Positions 28,468-38,276 of a stretch of DNA of 64,000 bases are shown here, piece by piece. Source of the DNA: Natronomonas salina (GTDB lineage Archaea; Halobacteriota; Halobacteria; Halobacteriales; Haloarculaceae); contig NZ_CP058335.1 in NCBI RefSeq assembly GCF_013391105.1, forward strand, positions 2,232,001-2,296,000, written 5' to 3'. The position numbers and the translations under genes were made by a program. The notes beneath the pieces were generated by a model. The model was not told the DNA's origin and ran no database searches. It was given only the letters and a program-made list of their open reading frames with translations. Position 1 is the first letter of the stretch. The number at the start of each line of letters is the position of its first letter.

Positions 28468-29427
28468 GTGTACCTGCTGGAACTCGCCGGCGACGACGAC
28501 GCCTTCGCGGTCCGGGAGGCCGCCAGCCGCTGCTCCGACGTCGAGTTGCTGGCCCCCGGGCTGGCGACTGCCCGCGGGGTGCGTCGCCCCGAGACGCTGG
28601 CCTACACCCGGCGGGTCTGCCGGCTGGTCGGCACCTGCGACCCCGCGGTCGAGGACGCCGTGACCCTGCTGAAAGCGGCCGACTTCGAGGCGGTCCGGGG
28701 CTCCGTCGCCGTCCGCGCTCGCGACGTGCGCGGGCGCACGGGCGTCGATACCCAGGCCGCCGAGGGCCGGCTGGGCTCGGTCCTGGTCGACCGCGGGCTG
28801 GCGGTCGACCTCGAGGACCCCGACCACACCCTCGTCGCGCTGTTCTCCGAGACCGCCGCCCTCGGGTGGCTCGCCGCCGAGAGCCGGCGGGACTTCGGCA
28901 CCCGCCAGCCGACCGACAAGCCGTTCTTCCAGCCCGGCAGCATGGACCCGATGGACGCCCGCGCCCTCGCCAACGTCGCCGGCGCCGGCCCCGACGCCCG
29001 GCTGCTCGACCCCATGTGCGGGACCGGCGGCATCCTCGTCGAGGCCGGGCTGGCCGGCGCGGAGGTCGTCGGCGTCGACGCCCAGCGGAAGATGGTCGAG
29101 GGCGCCCGGGAGAACCTCGGCCACTATCTCGAGGACGGGTTCGACGTCGCCCGCGGCGACGCCACCCGGCTGCCCTTCGCCGACAGGAGTTTCGATGCCG
29201 CCGTCTTCGACGCGCCCTACGGCCGGCAGTCGAAGATCGAGGGCGTCTCCCTGGAGGACCTCGTCGGCGACGCCCTCTCGGAGGTCCGCCGGGTCGCCGG
29301 CCGGGCCGTCCTCGTCGGCGACCGCCCCTGGAACGACGCCGCCGCGGCCGCGGGCTGGGACGTCGAGTCGCGGTTCGACCGCCGCGTCCACCGGTCGCTG
29401 ACGCGGTACGTCCACGTACTGGAGTGA
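28468..29427 (+). CDS. trmG10: tRNA (guanine-10-N2) dimethyltransferase
   Basis: It methylates G10 in tRNA with S-adenosylmethionine. The 319 residues have an N-terminal THUMP region (FEAVRGSVAVRARDVRG) for tRNA binding, then a Rossmann methyltransferase with LLDPMCGTGGILVEAGL (SAM loop), VGVDAQRKMVEGARENL, GDATRLPF and the catalytic AVFDAPYGRQSK (the DxPYG form of the N2-guanine motif). A GTG start at 28468 follows a GTTTATTC box by about 27 nt. Its product SAH would be cleared by the nearby ahcY. Confidence 0.92.
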   Translation: MYLLELAGDDDAFAVREAASRCSDVELLAPGLATARGVRRPETLAYTRRVCRLVGTCDPAVEDAVTLLKAADFEAVRGSVAVRARDVRGRTGVDTQAAEGRLGSVLVDRGLAVDLEDPDHTLVALFSETAALGWLAAESRRDFGTRQPTDKPFFQPGSMDPMDARALANVAGAGPDARLLDPMCGTGGILVEAGLAGAEVVGVDAQRKMVEGARENLGHYLEDGFDVARGDATRLPFADRSFDAAVFDAPYGRQSKIEGVSLEDLVGDALSEVRRVAGRAVLVGDRPWNDAAAAAGWDVESRFDRRVHRSLTRYVHVLE

Positions 29428-29441
29428 CGAGACCGGGCGGA

Positions 29442-29867
29442 TCACCGCCACGTCGCCCGGAGCCGCGCGCTTCCGAAGACCGCCGCGTACAGGACCACCG
29501 TCAGGACGCCCGTCGCCGAGGAGACGTACACGAGTTCACTCGGCAGGACGAAGCCGGTGTAGTCCCGCCCGACCCGGAGCGCGAACGCCAGCAGGAACCA
29601 CGGCGACGCCGGCGCCAGCGACCGGACGCTATCCCGGAGCCCGTCGACGACCGACGTCGGGTGCCGGACCGTCTCCACGCTGCGGCCGACCGCGGCGCCG
29701 CGGACGACGACGTAGAGCAGCGCCATCACGAGGCCGGCGTATCGGAGTCCCGACCCGAGGTCGTACCGAGCGAACACCGCGAGGAGCGTCCAGAGGAAGA
29801 CGACGGCGAAGACCGGGAGGGATTCCTCGAAGAGCTGGAACGAATCCTCCGAACTTGCGACTGGCAT
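29442..29867 (-). CDS. Hypothetical membrane protein
   Basis: A 141-residue protein with about four membrane helices: LPVFAVVFLWTLLAVFARY, YAGLVMALLYVVVRGAA, SPWFLLAFALRVG and VSSATGVLTVVLYAAVFGSA. I recognise no family. It converges with the tRNA methyltransferase gene (14 nt apart) and is separated from the phosphatase gene by about 70 nt. No signature residues suggest an activity. Confidence 0.55.
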   Translation of the reverse strand: MPVASSEDSFQLFEESLPVFAVVFLWTLLAVFARYDLGSGLRYAGLVMALLYVVVRGAAVGRSVETVRHPTSVVDGLRDSVRSLAPASPWFLLAFALRVGRDYTGFVLPSELVYVSSATGVLTVVLYAAVFGSARLRATWR

Positions 29868-29936
29868 GTGTTCTTTCGAGTCGATATCGGCGGATAATAA
29901 GCGTGTCCCGTTCTGATTGGCCCCGAAGATACCTGC

Positions 29937-30416
29937 CTAATCGGCGAGCAACTCCAGCAACGCCGCCTCCGTCGCGTTGCCGCACCGGACGGCCTCCCGC
30001 GGCGCCCGGCCCGCCTCCTCGACGGTCGTGACAGCGGTCTCGGGGTCGTACCCCTCCTCCCGGACGAGCCACGCCGCGGCGACGACGCCGGTTCGCCCCA
30101 GCCCGGCGTTGCAGTGCAGCGCGACCCGGCGGCCGGCGTCGGTCGCCGACCCGACCGCCTCCAGCGCCGCCGAGAGCGCCGCCTCGCTCGGCAGGTGTCG
30201 GTCCCGTATCGGCGCGTGGACGGTCTCGAATCGGTCGGCGTAGGCGTCGGGCAGCCCCCAGCGGATGGCCTCGGTGTTCGAGAGCAGACAGACGACCCGC
30301 TCGACGTCGGCGTCCAGGAGCGTCGCGGCCCACTCGTCGACGCCGCCGCCGAGGTGGCCGGGACGGCAGACGCCGTAGACGTCCGCGCCGGGCGCCACCG
30401 GCGCGAAGTTGGTCAC
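29937..30416 (-). CDS. Dual-specificity/tyrosine phosphatase-like protein
   Basis: A compact 159-residue phosphatase with the PTP loop HCNAGLGRTG (nucleophilic Cys, P-loop Arg). An upstream WGLPDAYADRFETVHAPIRD segment supplies the general-acid Asp. It would remove phosphate from protein Tyr/Ser/Thr or a small molecule. The GTG start at 30414-30416 overlaps the stop of the RFC-like gene (GTGA), so it is translationally coupled to a clamp-loader subunit. That pairing is unusual and could hint at phosphate control of replication factors, but this is speculation. Confidence 0.82.
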   Translation of the reverse strand: MTNFAPVAPGADVYGVCRPGHLGGGVDEWAATLLDADVERVVCLLSNTEAIRWGLPDAYADRFETVHAPIRDRHLPSEAALSAALEAVGSATDAGRRVALHCNAGLGRTGVVAAAWLVREEGYDPETAVTTVEEAGRAPREAVRCGNATEAALLELLAD

Positions 30417-31411
30417 CGGCCGAGCTCCGCGAGCAGCCGGCCGAGGTGGACCCGGTCGGAGTTCCCCTCCGACATCTCCAGGTCGATCTCGCCGGCGAGG
30501 GCGTGGACCCGCGCGAGCTCGTCGCCGTCGTAGCGGCCGCGGGCCGCGGCGAGCAGCTCCCGGAGGACCTCGTCGCCCTCGAACCCCTCGCTGAACAGCA
30601 GGTCGTCCAGGCCCTTGCGGGCGTCCTCGAACTCGCCGGCCTCGGCGTCGTCGAGGACGTCGTCCAGCCGGTCGCGCATCCCCACGTCGCCCAGCGCGTC
30701 GTAGGCGGCCTGCATCGTCACCTCGCCCTCGTCCTCGTAGGCCGTCTGGGCGCCCATGATCGCCTTCCGGAGGTCGCCGTCGCCGTAGCCCGCGACGTAC
30801 TCGATGCCGTCGGCGTCGTACTCCGCGCCCTCGCGCTCGACGATGCGCTCCAGCACCTCGACGGTCTCCTCGTGGGTCGGCGCCCGCACCGGGACGGGGA
30901 AGCACCGCGACTCGATCGGCGGGATGAGCTTGGAGGGCTGCCGCGTCGCGATGACGAACTGCGTCGCCTCGTAGTGCTGCTCCATCACCCGGCGCAGCGC
31001 CTGCTGGAAGTCCTCGCGGATGGCCTCGGCGTTGTCCAGCAGGATCGTCCGGAAGTCCCCCGAGACCGGCTGGTAGGCGGCCTGCTCCTTCAGGACGTGG
31101 CTGATCATGTCCCGCTTCGAGAGCCGCGAGCGGCCCTGCAGGAAGTGGGCGAACCGCGGGTCGTTCTTGATCTCCTTCTTCGTCCGGCCGAAGAAGTCCG
31201 CGACGTTGATCACGACGAAGTCGTTGTCGGGGTCGTCGTGGGTCGCCTCCGCGAGCGCGCGGACCGCGGCCGTCTTCCCGGCGCCGCGGGGGCCGAAGAC
31301 GACGAGGTTCATCGGCTCCTCGACGGCCCGCTCCAGGTGGTCGCGGACCTCGGCCTGGGGGAGTTCGGAGAGGTCCGGGGCGTGCTCCTCCGTCCACAGC
31401 GGCGCGTCCAT
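30413..31411 (-). CDS. rfcC: Replication factor C small-subunit paralogue
   Basis: An AAA+ clamp-loader subunit that helps load PCNA on primed DNA. The 332 residues show Walker A FGPRGAGKT, sensor 1 QFVIATRQPSKL, an SRC-like IESRCFPV and a C-terminal collar. The Walker B acidic pair is degenerate (TILLDNAEAI instead of DEAD), suggesting weak or no ATP hydrolysis, as in the second small subunit of halophiles. The ATG at 31411 was chosen because a GCTTTTGC box lies about 30 nt upstream. The canonical subunit is at 33717. Confidence 0.85.
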   Translation of the reverse strand: MDAPLWTEEHAPDLSELPQAEVRDHLERAVEEPMNLVVFGPRGAGKTAAVRALAEATHDDPDNDFVVINVADFFGRTKKEIKNDPRFAHFLQGRSRLSKRDMISHVLKEQAAYQPVSGDFRTILLDNAEAIREDFQQALRRVMEQHYEATQFVIATRQPSKLIPPIESRCFPVPVRAPTHEETVEVLERIVEREGAEYDADGIEYVAGYGDGDLRKAIMGAQTAYEDEGEVTMQAAYDALGDVGMRDRLDDVLDDAEAGEFEDARKGLDDLLFSEGFEGDEVLRELLAAARGRYDGDELARVHALAGEIDLEMSEGNSDRVHLGRLLAELGR

Positions 31412-31522
31412 GGACTGGGTTCGGGGGCCGGTCGGCAAAAGCCCTCCTCTCTCGGCGCGCCCTCGCCCGCCCCGGAGCCGGCCGACACAGCCCTTTTAGT
31501 CCGCGCCGGCCGACCCTCCGGC

Positions 31523-33001
31523 ATGGACATCGAGTTCGGCACCGACGGCTGGCGGACGACCGTCGACGAGTTCACGACGCCGCGGATCCGCGCCGTGGGC
31601 CAGGCCGTCGCGGACTATCTGCAGGAGACGACCACCGGCGGGGGCCCGGAGTTCGGGGAGGGGGATCTCGCCGTCGCGGTCGGCTACGACCCCCGGGAGG
31701 GCTCCCGGGAGGCCGCCGAGGAGCTCGCGCGGGTGCTCTGTGCCAACGGCGTCGACGCCCACCTCCCCGAGCGCGACACGCCGACGCCGGTGGTCGCGTG
31801 GACGGTCACCGACCGCAACCTCGACGGCGCCCTCCAGGTGACCGCGAGCCACAACCCGCCGGCGTACAACGGCATCAAGTTCGTCCCCGGCGACGGCGCG
31901 CCGGCCCTCCCCGAGGTGACCGACCGGCTGGCCGAGAACCTCCGGGAGCCGGAGCCGCTCGACGAGGCGGAGTGGGGCAGCGTCGAGGAGTCGGACTTCC
32001 TGGAGCCGTACTTCGAGCACGCCCTCGAGTTCGCCGCCGACGCGACGGGACGGGACGCACCCGGCGAGGGCGTCGACCTCTCGGGCGTGACGGTCGCCCA
32101 CGACGCGATGCACGGCAGCGGCCGCGGCGTCACCGACGAACTGCTCTCGCGGGCCGGCGCCGACGTCGTTCGGCTCCGCGGGGAGCGGGACCCCGAGTTC
32201 GGCGGCGAGTCCCCGGAGCCGGGCGCCGACCACCTCGGCGAACTGATGGACCGGGTCGAGGGCGGCGACGCCGACCTCGGCGTGGCCAACGACGGCGACT
32301 CCGACCGCATCGGCGTCGTCACGCCCGACCGCGGCTACGTCTCGCCGAACTGGCTGTTCGCCGCGCTGTACGACTACTTGCTGGAGAGCGAGGCGCCACG
32401 CGCCTCGGACTCCGCGAGCGGTGAGCGAAGCGAACCGCGAGCGGGCGACGCCATCAGGACCGTCTCGACGACGTTCCTCATCGACCACGTCGCCGAGGCC
32501 CACGGCCAGGCTGTCCACGAGACCCCGGTCGGGTTCAAGTGGGTCGGGAAGGCGATGGCCGACCACGACGCCCTCGTCGGCGGCGAGGAGTCCGGCGGCT
32601 TCGGCGTCCGCGGTCACCTCCGCAACAAGGACGGCGTGATGGTCGCGCTGCTGGTGGCGGCCGCCCACGCCGAGGAGCCGCTGGACGACCGCCTCGACCG
32701 CATCCGCGACGAGCACGGCGACATCGTCCAGGACCGCGTCAGCGTCGACTGCCCCGACGACCGGAAGGCCGCCGTCGTCGACACCCTCGAAGACGAGATC
32801 CCCGACCGCGTCGCCGGCACCGAGGTCGACCGCGTCGGCACCGCCGACGGCTTCAAGCTCCTGCTCGCCGACGGCTCGTGGCTCCTCGTCCGACCCAGCG
32901 GGACCGAGCCGAAGCTCCGCGTCTACGCCGAGGCCGGCGACCGCGACCGGGTCGAGGAACTGCTGGCCGCCGGCCGGGACATCGTCGAGCCGCTCATCTG
33001 A
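31523..33001 (+). CDS. Phosphoglucomutase/phosphomannomutase family protein
   Basis: An alpha-D-phosphohexomutase interconverting hexose 1- and 6-phosphates. The 492 residues have the four-domain layout: FGTDGWR, the phosphoserine loop TASHNPPAYNG, the metal loop GVANDGDSDRIGV, the sugar loop GGEESGGFG and the phosphate loop RPSGTEPKLRVY. A hydrophilic insert (SEAPRASDSASGERSEPRAG, 32388-32447) sits in domain 3. It coincides with a GAA-loop hairpin repeat, so it looks like a repeat inserted in frame. The 3' end overlaps the convergent GNAT gene by 8 nt. Confidence 0.9.
   Translation: MDIEFGTDGWRTTVDEFTTPRIRAVGQAVADYLQETTTGGGPEFGEGDLAVAVGYDPREGSREAAEELARVLCANGVDAHLPERDTPTPVVAWTVTDRNLDGALQVTASHNPPAYNGIKFVPGDGAPALPEVTDRLAENLREPEPLDEAEWGSVEESDFLEPYFEHALEFAADATGRDAPGEGVDLSGVTVAHDAMHGSGRGVTDELLSRAGADVVRLRGERDPEFGGESPEPGADHLGELMDRVEGGDADLGVANDGDSDRIGVVTPDRGYVSPNWLFAALYDYLLESEAPRASDSASGERSEPRAGDAIRTVSTTFLIDHVAEAHGQAVHETPVGFKWVGKAMADHDALVGGEESGGFGVRGHLRNKDGVMVALLVAAAHAEEPLDDRLDRIRDEHGDIVQDRVSVDCPDDRKAAVVDTLEDEIPDRVAGTEVDRVGTADGFKLLLADGSWLLVRPSGTEPKLRVYAEAGDRDRVEELLAAGRDIVEPLI
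32412..32446 (+). repeat. GAA-loop hairpin repeat inside the phosphohexomutase gene
   Basis: GCGGT and ACCGC (32418-32422, 32434-32438) pair around GAGCGAAGCGA, whose inner GA...GA and G-C GAA loop match the hairpins at 44.3, 54.5 and 61.3 kb. The direct repeats CCGCGAGCGG flank it. Confidence 0.6.
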
Positions 33002-33398
33002 GCGTCCCGCGGCAGCGCTCGGTGCCGTCGCCGCCGTCGTCATCTCCGCCGTCTTCGTCGCTCCCGTCCTCGCCGCAGTCGACCTCGAACCCCAGGGACT
33101 CGTAGAACGGTCGCACCCCGGGATCGAAGCTCGCGGTCACCTGCTCCCGCCGCGACGCGGCCGCCTCGACCAGCGCCGAGCCGACCCCCTGCCCGCGGCG
33201 GCCCGGCCGCACCGCGACGGCGTCTATCCTCTCGTCGTCGAGGACGAGCGCGCCGAGGACCCGACCGTCGTCGACTGCTACCAGCACCGTGGAGCGCTCG
33301 ACGGTCTCGTCGTCGACCTCCAGCATCGCGGCGTTGAGGATACTCCGGGCGGTCGGTTCCGCCTCGGCCGTCGCCTCGCGGACCACCACCCCGTTCAT
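32994..33398 (-). CDS. GNAT-family N-acetyltransferase
   Basis: An acetyl-CoA-dependent transferase of the GNAT fold, 134 residues. Motif A is VRPGRRGQGVGSALVEAA, followed by the alpha-4/beta-7 segment FYESLGFEVDCGE. The last 30 residues form an acidic low-complexity tail (DEDGGDDDGGDG) ending in GTLR. Its ATG overlaps the samp2 stop (ATGA), so it is coupled to the ubiquitin-like modifier gene. Substrate is unknown; an SAMP-related acetylation target is an attractive but untested idea. Confidence 0.85.
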   Translation of the reverse strand: MNGVVVREATAEAEPTARSILNAAMLEVDDETVERSTVLVAVDDGRVLGALVLDDERIDAVAVRPGRRGQGVGSALVEAAASRREQVTASFDPGVRPFYESLGFEVDCGEDGSDEDGGDDDGGDGTERCRGTLR

Positions 33399-33595
33399 CC
33401 GCCCTTGATGAGCCGCAGGACCCGGACCGAGTCGGCCTCGACGGGCGCGTCCTCCGGCACCGGGCTGCCGTCGACGAGCACCGACGCCTCGTGGCTGGAG
33501 AGCCCGACGGCCTCGAGGACGTCGCCGTAGGTCGCGCCGGCGTCCAGTTCGAGGTCGCGGGTGTCCTCGCCGACGACCTCACACGTCACGCGCAT
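33395..33595 (-). CDS. samp2: SAMP2-like ubiquitin-like small archaeal modifier protein
   Basis: A 66-residue beta-grasp protein with C-terminal LIKGG, the di-glycine tail needed for adenylation and conjugation or sulfur carriage. It aligns by eye with Haloferax SAMP2 ([12 protein letters not shown] start; [20 protein letters not shown] core, and [10 protein letters not shown] end). SAMP2 is used both for protein conjugation and for tRNA thiolation. The ATG at 33593-33595 was chosen; the upstream frame reads through the divergent rfcA promoter. It is coupled to the GNAT gene and divergent from rfcA. Confidence 0.9.
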   Translation of the reverse strand: MRVTCEVVGEDTRDLELDAGATYGDVLEAVGLSSHEASVLVDGSPVPEDAPVEADSVRVLRLIKGG

Positions 33596-33716
33596 ACGCC
33601 GGGTAGCGGACGGAGCGGTTTCAGCGTGCCGTTCGCCGTTCGGGCCCCGGGATTCTCGGCTCGCTCGTTCCCGCCCACTCGCATGGTTTATCACCGCCCG
33701 GGGCCACCCGTCGTGC

Positions 33717-34688
33717 ATGAGCGAGGCAGCCGCCGAGGGGCGCGGGCGCGAGATCTGGATCGAGAAGTACCGCCCGCAGACGCTCGACGACATCGTCGGC
33801 CACGAGGCCATCACCGAACGGCTCCACCACTACATCGAGCAGGACGACCTGCCCCATCTCATGTTCGCCGGGCCGGCCGGCGTCGGCAAGACGACGGCCG
33901 CGACCGCCATCGCCAAGCAGGTCTACGGCGACGACTGGCGGGAGAACTTCCTCGAGCTGAACGCCTCCGACCAGCGCGGCATCGACGTCGTCAGGGACCG
34001 CATCAAGGACTTCGCCCGCGCCTCCTTCGGGGGCTACGACCACCGCATCATCTTCCTCGACGAGGCCGACGCGCTCACCTCCGACGCCCAGTCGGCGCTC
34101 CGCCGGACGATGGAGCAGTTCTCCGACAACACCCGGTTCATCCTCTCCTGTAACTACTCCAGCCAGATCATCGACCCCATCCAGTCGCGCTGTGCCCTCT
34201 TCCGGTTCTCGCCGCTGTCCGACGACGCCGTCGAGGAGCAGGTCCGCATCATCGCCGACGAGGAGGGCATCGAGATCACCGACGACGGCGTCGACGCGCT
34301 CGTCTACGCCGCCGACGGCGACATGCGGAAGGCTATCAACGGCCTGCAGGCCGCCGCGGTCATGGGCGAGACCGTCGACGAGGAGGCCGTCTACACCATC
34401 ACCTCGACGGCCCGCCCCGAGGAGATCCGCGAGATGGTGATGAAGTCGATGGACGGCGACTTCACCGCCGCCCGCGCGCAACTCGACACGCTCCTGAAGG
34501 ACGTCGGCATCGCCGGCGGCGACGTCATCGACCAGATGCACCGCTCCGTCTGGGAGTTCGACCTCGAGGAGCGGCAGGCTGTCCAGCTGATGGAGCGCAT
34601 CGGCGAGGCCGACTACCGCATCACCGCCGGCGCCAACGAGCAGGTGCAACTCGAGGCGCTGCTGGCGTCGCTGGCCCTGGAGGAGTAG
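33717..34688 (+). CDS. rfcA: Replication factor C small subunit
   Basis: The canonical archaeal clamp-loader ATPase. The 323 residues contain RFC box [14 protein letters not shown], Walker [12 protein letters not shown], the DEAD Walker B ([11 protein letters not shown]), sensor 1 LSCNYSSQI, the SRC box QSRCALFRF (arginine finger) and a helical collar ending LASLALEE. The ATG at 33717 follows a GGTTTATC box A by about 27-30 nt, giving a leaderless mRNA. Its clamp partner PCNA is at 44972 and a degenerate paralogue at 30413. Not in an operon here. Confidence 0.97.
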   Translation: MSEAAAEGRGREIWIEKYRPQTLDDIVGHEAITERLHHYIEQDDLPHLMFAGPAGVGKTTAATAIAKQVYGDDWRENFLELNASDQRGIDVVRDRIKDFARASFGGYDHRIIFLDEADALTSDAQSALRRTMEQFSDNTRFILSCNYSSQIIDPIQSRCALFRFSPLSDDAVEEQVRIIADEEGIEITDDGVDALVYAADGDMRKAINGLQAAAVMGETVDEEAVYTITSTARPEEIREMVMKSMDGDFTAARAQLDTLLKDVGIAGGDVIDQMHRSVWEFDLEERQAVQLMERIGEADYRITAGANEQVQLEALLASLALEE

Positions 34689-34710
34689 GCGGTCGATCCG
34701 CAACCGCGAG

Positions 34711-35010
34711 CTACTCGCCGTCGAGCGGTTCCCCGCGGCGGTCGATGCGGGTGGCCGGAAGGCCCGCCCGCTCGGCGTGTTCTCTGACCGCGTCTTCGGT
34801 TTCGGCCTTGTAGTGGCAGAACGTCCCGGTTATCCGGCCGGATTCGTCCGTCATCACCTCGGATTCGACCCACCGGATGTCGACGCCCTCGTCCCGGAGC
34901 TCCTCGAGCGTCTGTCCGGACTGTTCACCGGCCGCCTCCAGTTCTTCTTCGGTTATCGGTTCGTCCAGCTCTCGGAGGATGAGGAAATCCTCCCACCCCT
35001 GGTCGGACAT
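34711..35010 (-). CDS. DUF4242-like small protein
   Basis: A 99-residue ferredoxin-like-fold protein: FLILRELDEPITEEELEAAG, then VDIRWVESEVMTDESGRITG and FCHYKAETEDAVREHAERAG (this last block is the DUF4242 signature: aromatic-Cys-x-Tyr, then a helix with His, then LPATRID). Some family members bind nickel through the His-rich region; here only a single His remains in the helix plus CHY. The start at 35008-35010 has a GTTAAC box A about 30 nt before it. It converges with rfcA. Function unknown. Confidence 0.7.
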   Translation of the reverse strand: MSDQGWEDFLILRELDEPITEEELEAAGEQSGQTLEELRDEGVDIRWVESEVMTDESGRITGTFCHYKAETEDAVREHAERAGLPATRIDRRGEPLDGE

Positions 35011-35238
35011 GGTCGCGCCCATATAGGGCGAGTAGGGTGTTAACCTTTCCCACAAGTGGGCGTAACTGGAGGCCAGCGACGGGAGCCATCGCCTGCGAAA
35101 CGACCGACACCGAAGAAGCGCTCACCTGGACCGGCCGACGCGACGCCGATCAGGTCGACCACGACAGCGCCATCCATCGGTTTCCACGGGGGCCCAGGCT
35201 CGAAAACCCTTTAGCCGGTCACGGGCCAATGGGACGTA

Positions 35239-38064
35239 ATGAGCGACCTCGAAGAGGAATATCAACTGGAGTACTTCCACGAGGAGGGGTTCGTCCGGAG
35301 GGAGTGTCCCTCCTGCGGGGACCACTTCTGGACCCGCGACGAGGACCGCGACCTCTGCGGGGAGCCGCCGTGTGCCGACTACGAGTTCATCGGCGAGCCC
35401 GGTTTCGACGACGAGTACAGCCTCGAGGAGATGCGCGAGGCGTTCCTCTCCTTTTTCGAGGAGCACGACCACGAGCGCATCGACCCCTACCCCGTGGCGG
35501 CGAACCGCTGGCGGGACGACGTGCTGCTGACCCAGGCGTCCATCTACGACTTCCAGCCGCTCGTCACGTCGGGGAAGACGCCGCCGCCGGCGAACCCCCT
35601 GACGATCAGCCAGCCCTGCATCCGGATGCAGGACATCGACAACGTCGGGAAGACGGGCCGGCACACGATGGCCTTCGAGATGATGGCCCACCACGCGTTC
35701 AACGCCCGCGAGGACCTCGATGACCCCGGCCAGTACGCCTACGAGGGCGAGGTCTACTGGAAGTCCGAGACCGTGCGGTACTGCGACGAACTGCTCGACT
35801 CGATGGGCGCCGACATCGAGGACGTCACCTACATCGAGGACCCGTGGGTCGGCGGCGGCAACGCCGGCCCCGCCATCGAGGTCATCTACCGCGGCCTCGA
35901 ACTCGCGACGCTCGTCTTCATGTGCATGGAGCAGGACCCCGAGGGCGACTACGAGCTGAAGGACGGGAACACCTACTCCTACATGGACACGTACATCGTC
36001 GACACCGGCTACGGGCTGGAGCGGTGGACCTGGATGAGCCAGGGCACCGCGACGGTGTACGAGGCGATCTACCCCGACATGATCGACTTCCTGAAGGACA
36101 ACGCCGGCCTCGAGTACACCGACGAGGAGGCCGAGGTCGTCAACCGGGCGGCGCGCCTGTCGGGGCAGCTCGACATCGACGACGTCGACGACGTGGAGGC
36201 CGCCCGCGACAACATCGCCGACAAGCTCGACGTCTCGACGACGGAGCTCCGCGACCTCGTCGAGCCGCTGGAGGACGTCTACGCCATCGCCGACCACTGC
36301 CGGACGATGGCCTACATGTTCGGCGACGGCATCGTCCCCTCGAACGTCGGGACGGGCTACCTCGCGCGGATGGTCCTCCGGCGGACGAAGCGCCTCGTCG
36401 ACAACGTCGGCGTCGACGCGCCGCTGGACGAACTCGTCGACATGCAGGCCGAGCGGCTCGGCTACGAGAACCGCGACACCGTCCGCGACGTCGTCCGAAC
36501 GGAGGTCGAGAAGTACCGCGAGACGCTGGAGCGCGGCGGCCGCCAGGTCGAGCGCCTCGCCAGCGAGTACGCCGAGAAGAACGAGCCCATCCCGCTGGAG
36601 GAGGTCATCGAGCTGTACGACAGCCGCGGCATCCAGCCCGACATGGTCGAGGAGATCGCCGAGGAGCACGGCGCCGACGTCGAGATCCCCGACGACTTCT
36701 ACTCGCTGGTCGCCGCGCGGCACGGCAGCGAGGACGCCTTCGAGGACGAGGACGAACCCGGCGGCCACGCAGCCGACGCGGACCGCATCGCCGACCTCCC
36801 GGACACCGAGAAGCTGTTCTACGAGGACCCCGAGCGCACCGAGTTCGAGGCGGTCGTCCTCGACGTCATCGAGCGCGAGCCCGCCGGCGCGGATGCGGAC
36901 GGCGACACGGTCTACGACGTCGCGCTCGACCAGACGATGTTCTACCCCGAGGGCGGCGGCCAGCCCGCCGACGTCGGGACGCTGTCTACCGACGACGTCA
37001 CCGTCGAGGTGACCGACGTCCAGGAGGTCGACGGCGTCGTCCTCCACCGGACCGACGAGGACCCGGGCAAGGGCGAGTTCGTCCGCGGCCAGATCGACGG
37101 CACGCGGCGCACGCGGCTGATGCAGCACCACACCGCCACCCACGTCGTCGGCTACGCGGCACGGGAGGTCCTTGGCGAGCACGTCCGGCAGGCCGGTGCC
37201 CAGAAGGGTACCGACTCCTCGCGGTTCGACGTCACCCACTACGACCGCATCTCCCGGGAGGAGGTCAGGCGCATCGAGCGTGTCGCCAACGACATCGTCA
37301 CCGACAACGTCCCCGTCAAGCAGGAGTGGCCGAAGCGCCAGGACGCCGAGGAGGAGCACGGCTTCGACCTCTACCAGGGCGGTATCCCGCCGGGAGAGGA
37401 ACTCCGGCTCATCCACGTCGCCGAGGACGTCCAGGCCTGCGCCGGCACCCACGTCACCCGGACGGGCGACATCGGCACGATCAAAATCCTCTCGACGGAG
37501 CGGGTCCAGGACGGCGTCGAACGGCTGGTCTTCGCCGCCGGCGACGCGGCCATCGAGGCCACCCAGCGCACCGAGGACGCGCTGTACGACGCCGCCGAGA
37601 CGCTGGACGTCTCGCCGCAGGAGGTCCCCGAGACCGCCGAGCGGTTCTTCGAGGAGTGGAAGGACCGGGGCAAGCAGATCGAGGACCTCAAGGAACAGCT
37701 CGCCGCGGTCCGCGCCCAGGGCGGCGGCGACGACGGCGAGGAGGTCGACCTCGGCGAGGCGACCGCCGTGGTCCAGCGCGTCGACGCCGACATGGACGAA
37801 CTGCGGGCGACCGCCAACGCCCTCGTCGAGGAGGGGAAGGTGGCGGTCCTCGGCAGCGGCGTCGACGGCGCGACGTTCGTCGTCGCGGTCCCGGACGCCG
37901 TCGACCTCAACGCGGGCGCGGTGGTCAGCGAACTCGCCGGCAAGGTCGGCGGCGGCGGCGGCGGCCCGCCGGACTTCGCACAGGGCGGCGGGCCCGACGC
38001 CGAGAAGCTGGACGACGCCCTCGCGGCCGCCCCGGACGTGCTGCGGCAGTTACGCGAAGCGTAA
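35239..38064 (+). CDS. alaS: Alanyl-tRNA synthetase (archaeal type)
   Basis: It charges tRNA-Ala and edits mischarged Ser/Gly. The 941 residues show an archaeal N-terminal zinc-like segment ([20 protein letters not shown]), the class II core with [30 protein letters not shown], the editing domain zinc motif HHTATHVVG ... CAGTHV (HxxxH and CxxxH), and the C-Ala domain with a [14 protein letters not shown] linker. The ATG follows a CCCTTTAG box by about 25-30 nt (leaderless). No alanine-rich leader ORF was found upstream, unlike pheST. The stop codon lies inside a GAA-loop hairpin. Confidence 0.97.
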   Translation: MSDLEEEYQLEYFHEEGFVRRECPSCGDHFWTRDEDRDLCGEPPCADYEFIGEPGFDDEYSLEEMREAFLSFFEEHDHERIDPYPVAANRWRDDVLLTQASIYDFQPLVTSGKTPPPANPLTISQPCIRMQDIDNVGKTGRHTMAFEMMAHHAFNAREDLDDPGQYAYEGEVYWKSETVRYCDELLDSMGADIEDVTYIEDPWVGGGNAGPAIEVIYRGLELATLVFMCMEQDPEGDYELKDGNTYSYMDTYIVDTGYGLERWTWMSQGTATVYEAIYPDMIDFLKDNAGLEYTDEEAEVVNRAARLSGQLDIDDVDDVEAARDNIADKLDVSTTELRDLVEPLEDVYAIADHCRTMAYMFGDGIVPSNVGTGYLARMVLRRTKRLVDNVGVDAPLDELVDMQAERLGYENRDTVRDVVRTEVEKYRETLERGGRQVERLASEYAEKNEPIPLEEVIELYDSRGIQPDMVEEIAEEHGADVEIPDDFYSLVAARHGSEDAFEDEDEPGGHAADADRIADLPDTEKLFYEDPERTEFEAVVLDVIEREPAGADADGDTVYDVALDQTMFYPEGGGQPADVGTLSTDDVTVEVTDVQEVDGVVLHRTDEDPGKGEFVRGQIDGTRRTRLMQHHTATHVVGYAAREVLGEHVRQAGAQKGTDSSRFDVTHYDRISREEVRRIERVANDIVTDNVPVKQEWPKRQDAEEEHGFDLYQGGIPPGEELRLIHVAEDVQACAGTHVTRTGDIGTIKILSTERVQDGVERLVFAAGDAAIEATQRTEDALYDAAETLDVSPQEVPETAERFFEEWKDRGKQIEDLKEQLAAVRAQGGGDDGEEVDLGEATAVVQRVDADMDELRATANALVEEGKVAVLGSGVDGATFVVAVPDAVDLNAGAVVSELAGKVGGGGGGPPDFAQGGGPDAEKLDDALAAAPDVLRQLREA
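38050..38064 (+). terminator. GAA-triloop hairpin over the alaS stop codon
   Basis: TTACGC-GAA-GCGTAA, a perfect 6-bp stem closed by a GAA triloop and ending with the TAA stop. No T-run follows, so a role as an mRNA 3' end structure is possible rather than certain. Confidence 0.4.
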
Positions 38065-38276
38065 GCGGCGCTGCGGCCCTAGCCCGTGGCTTCCCGCCGG
38101 CCGGGCGGAGACCGGCCTCCGGCACCATTGCGGCCGCCCCGTCCGAGACCGACGCTACTGCGAATATCCCTCGGCTAACGTCGACGGGCGCCCACCGCCG
38201 TCCGGGCGTAACGTGACCGTTCTCGCTGGCCGGTCAGGGGCTTATACAACGCTGGTCGGCGTAGCATCGACCGGAC

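Noticed and set aside
35040-35238. Ala-rich leader before alaS, and His-rich leader before hisG
   Set aside because: Searched for leader ORFs like that of pheST; alaS has a leaderless-type promoter and hisG a short GC-rich spacer, neither with a matching codon run.
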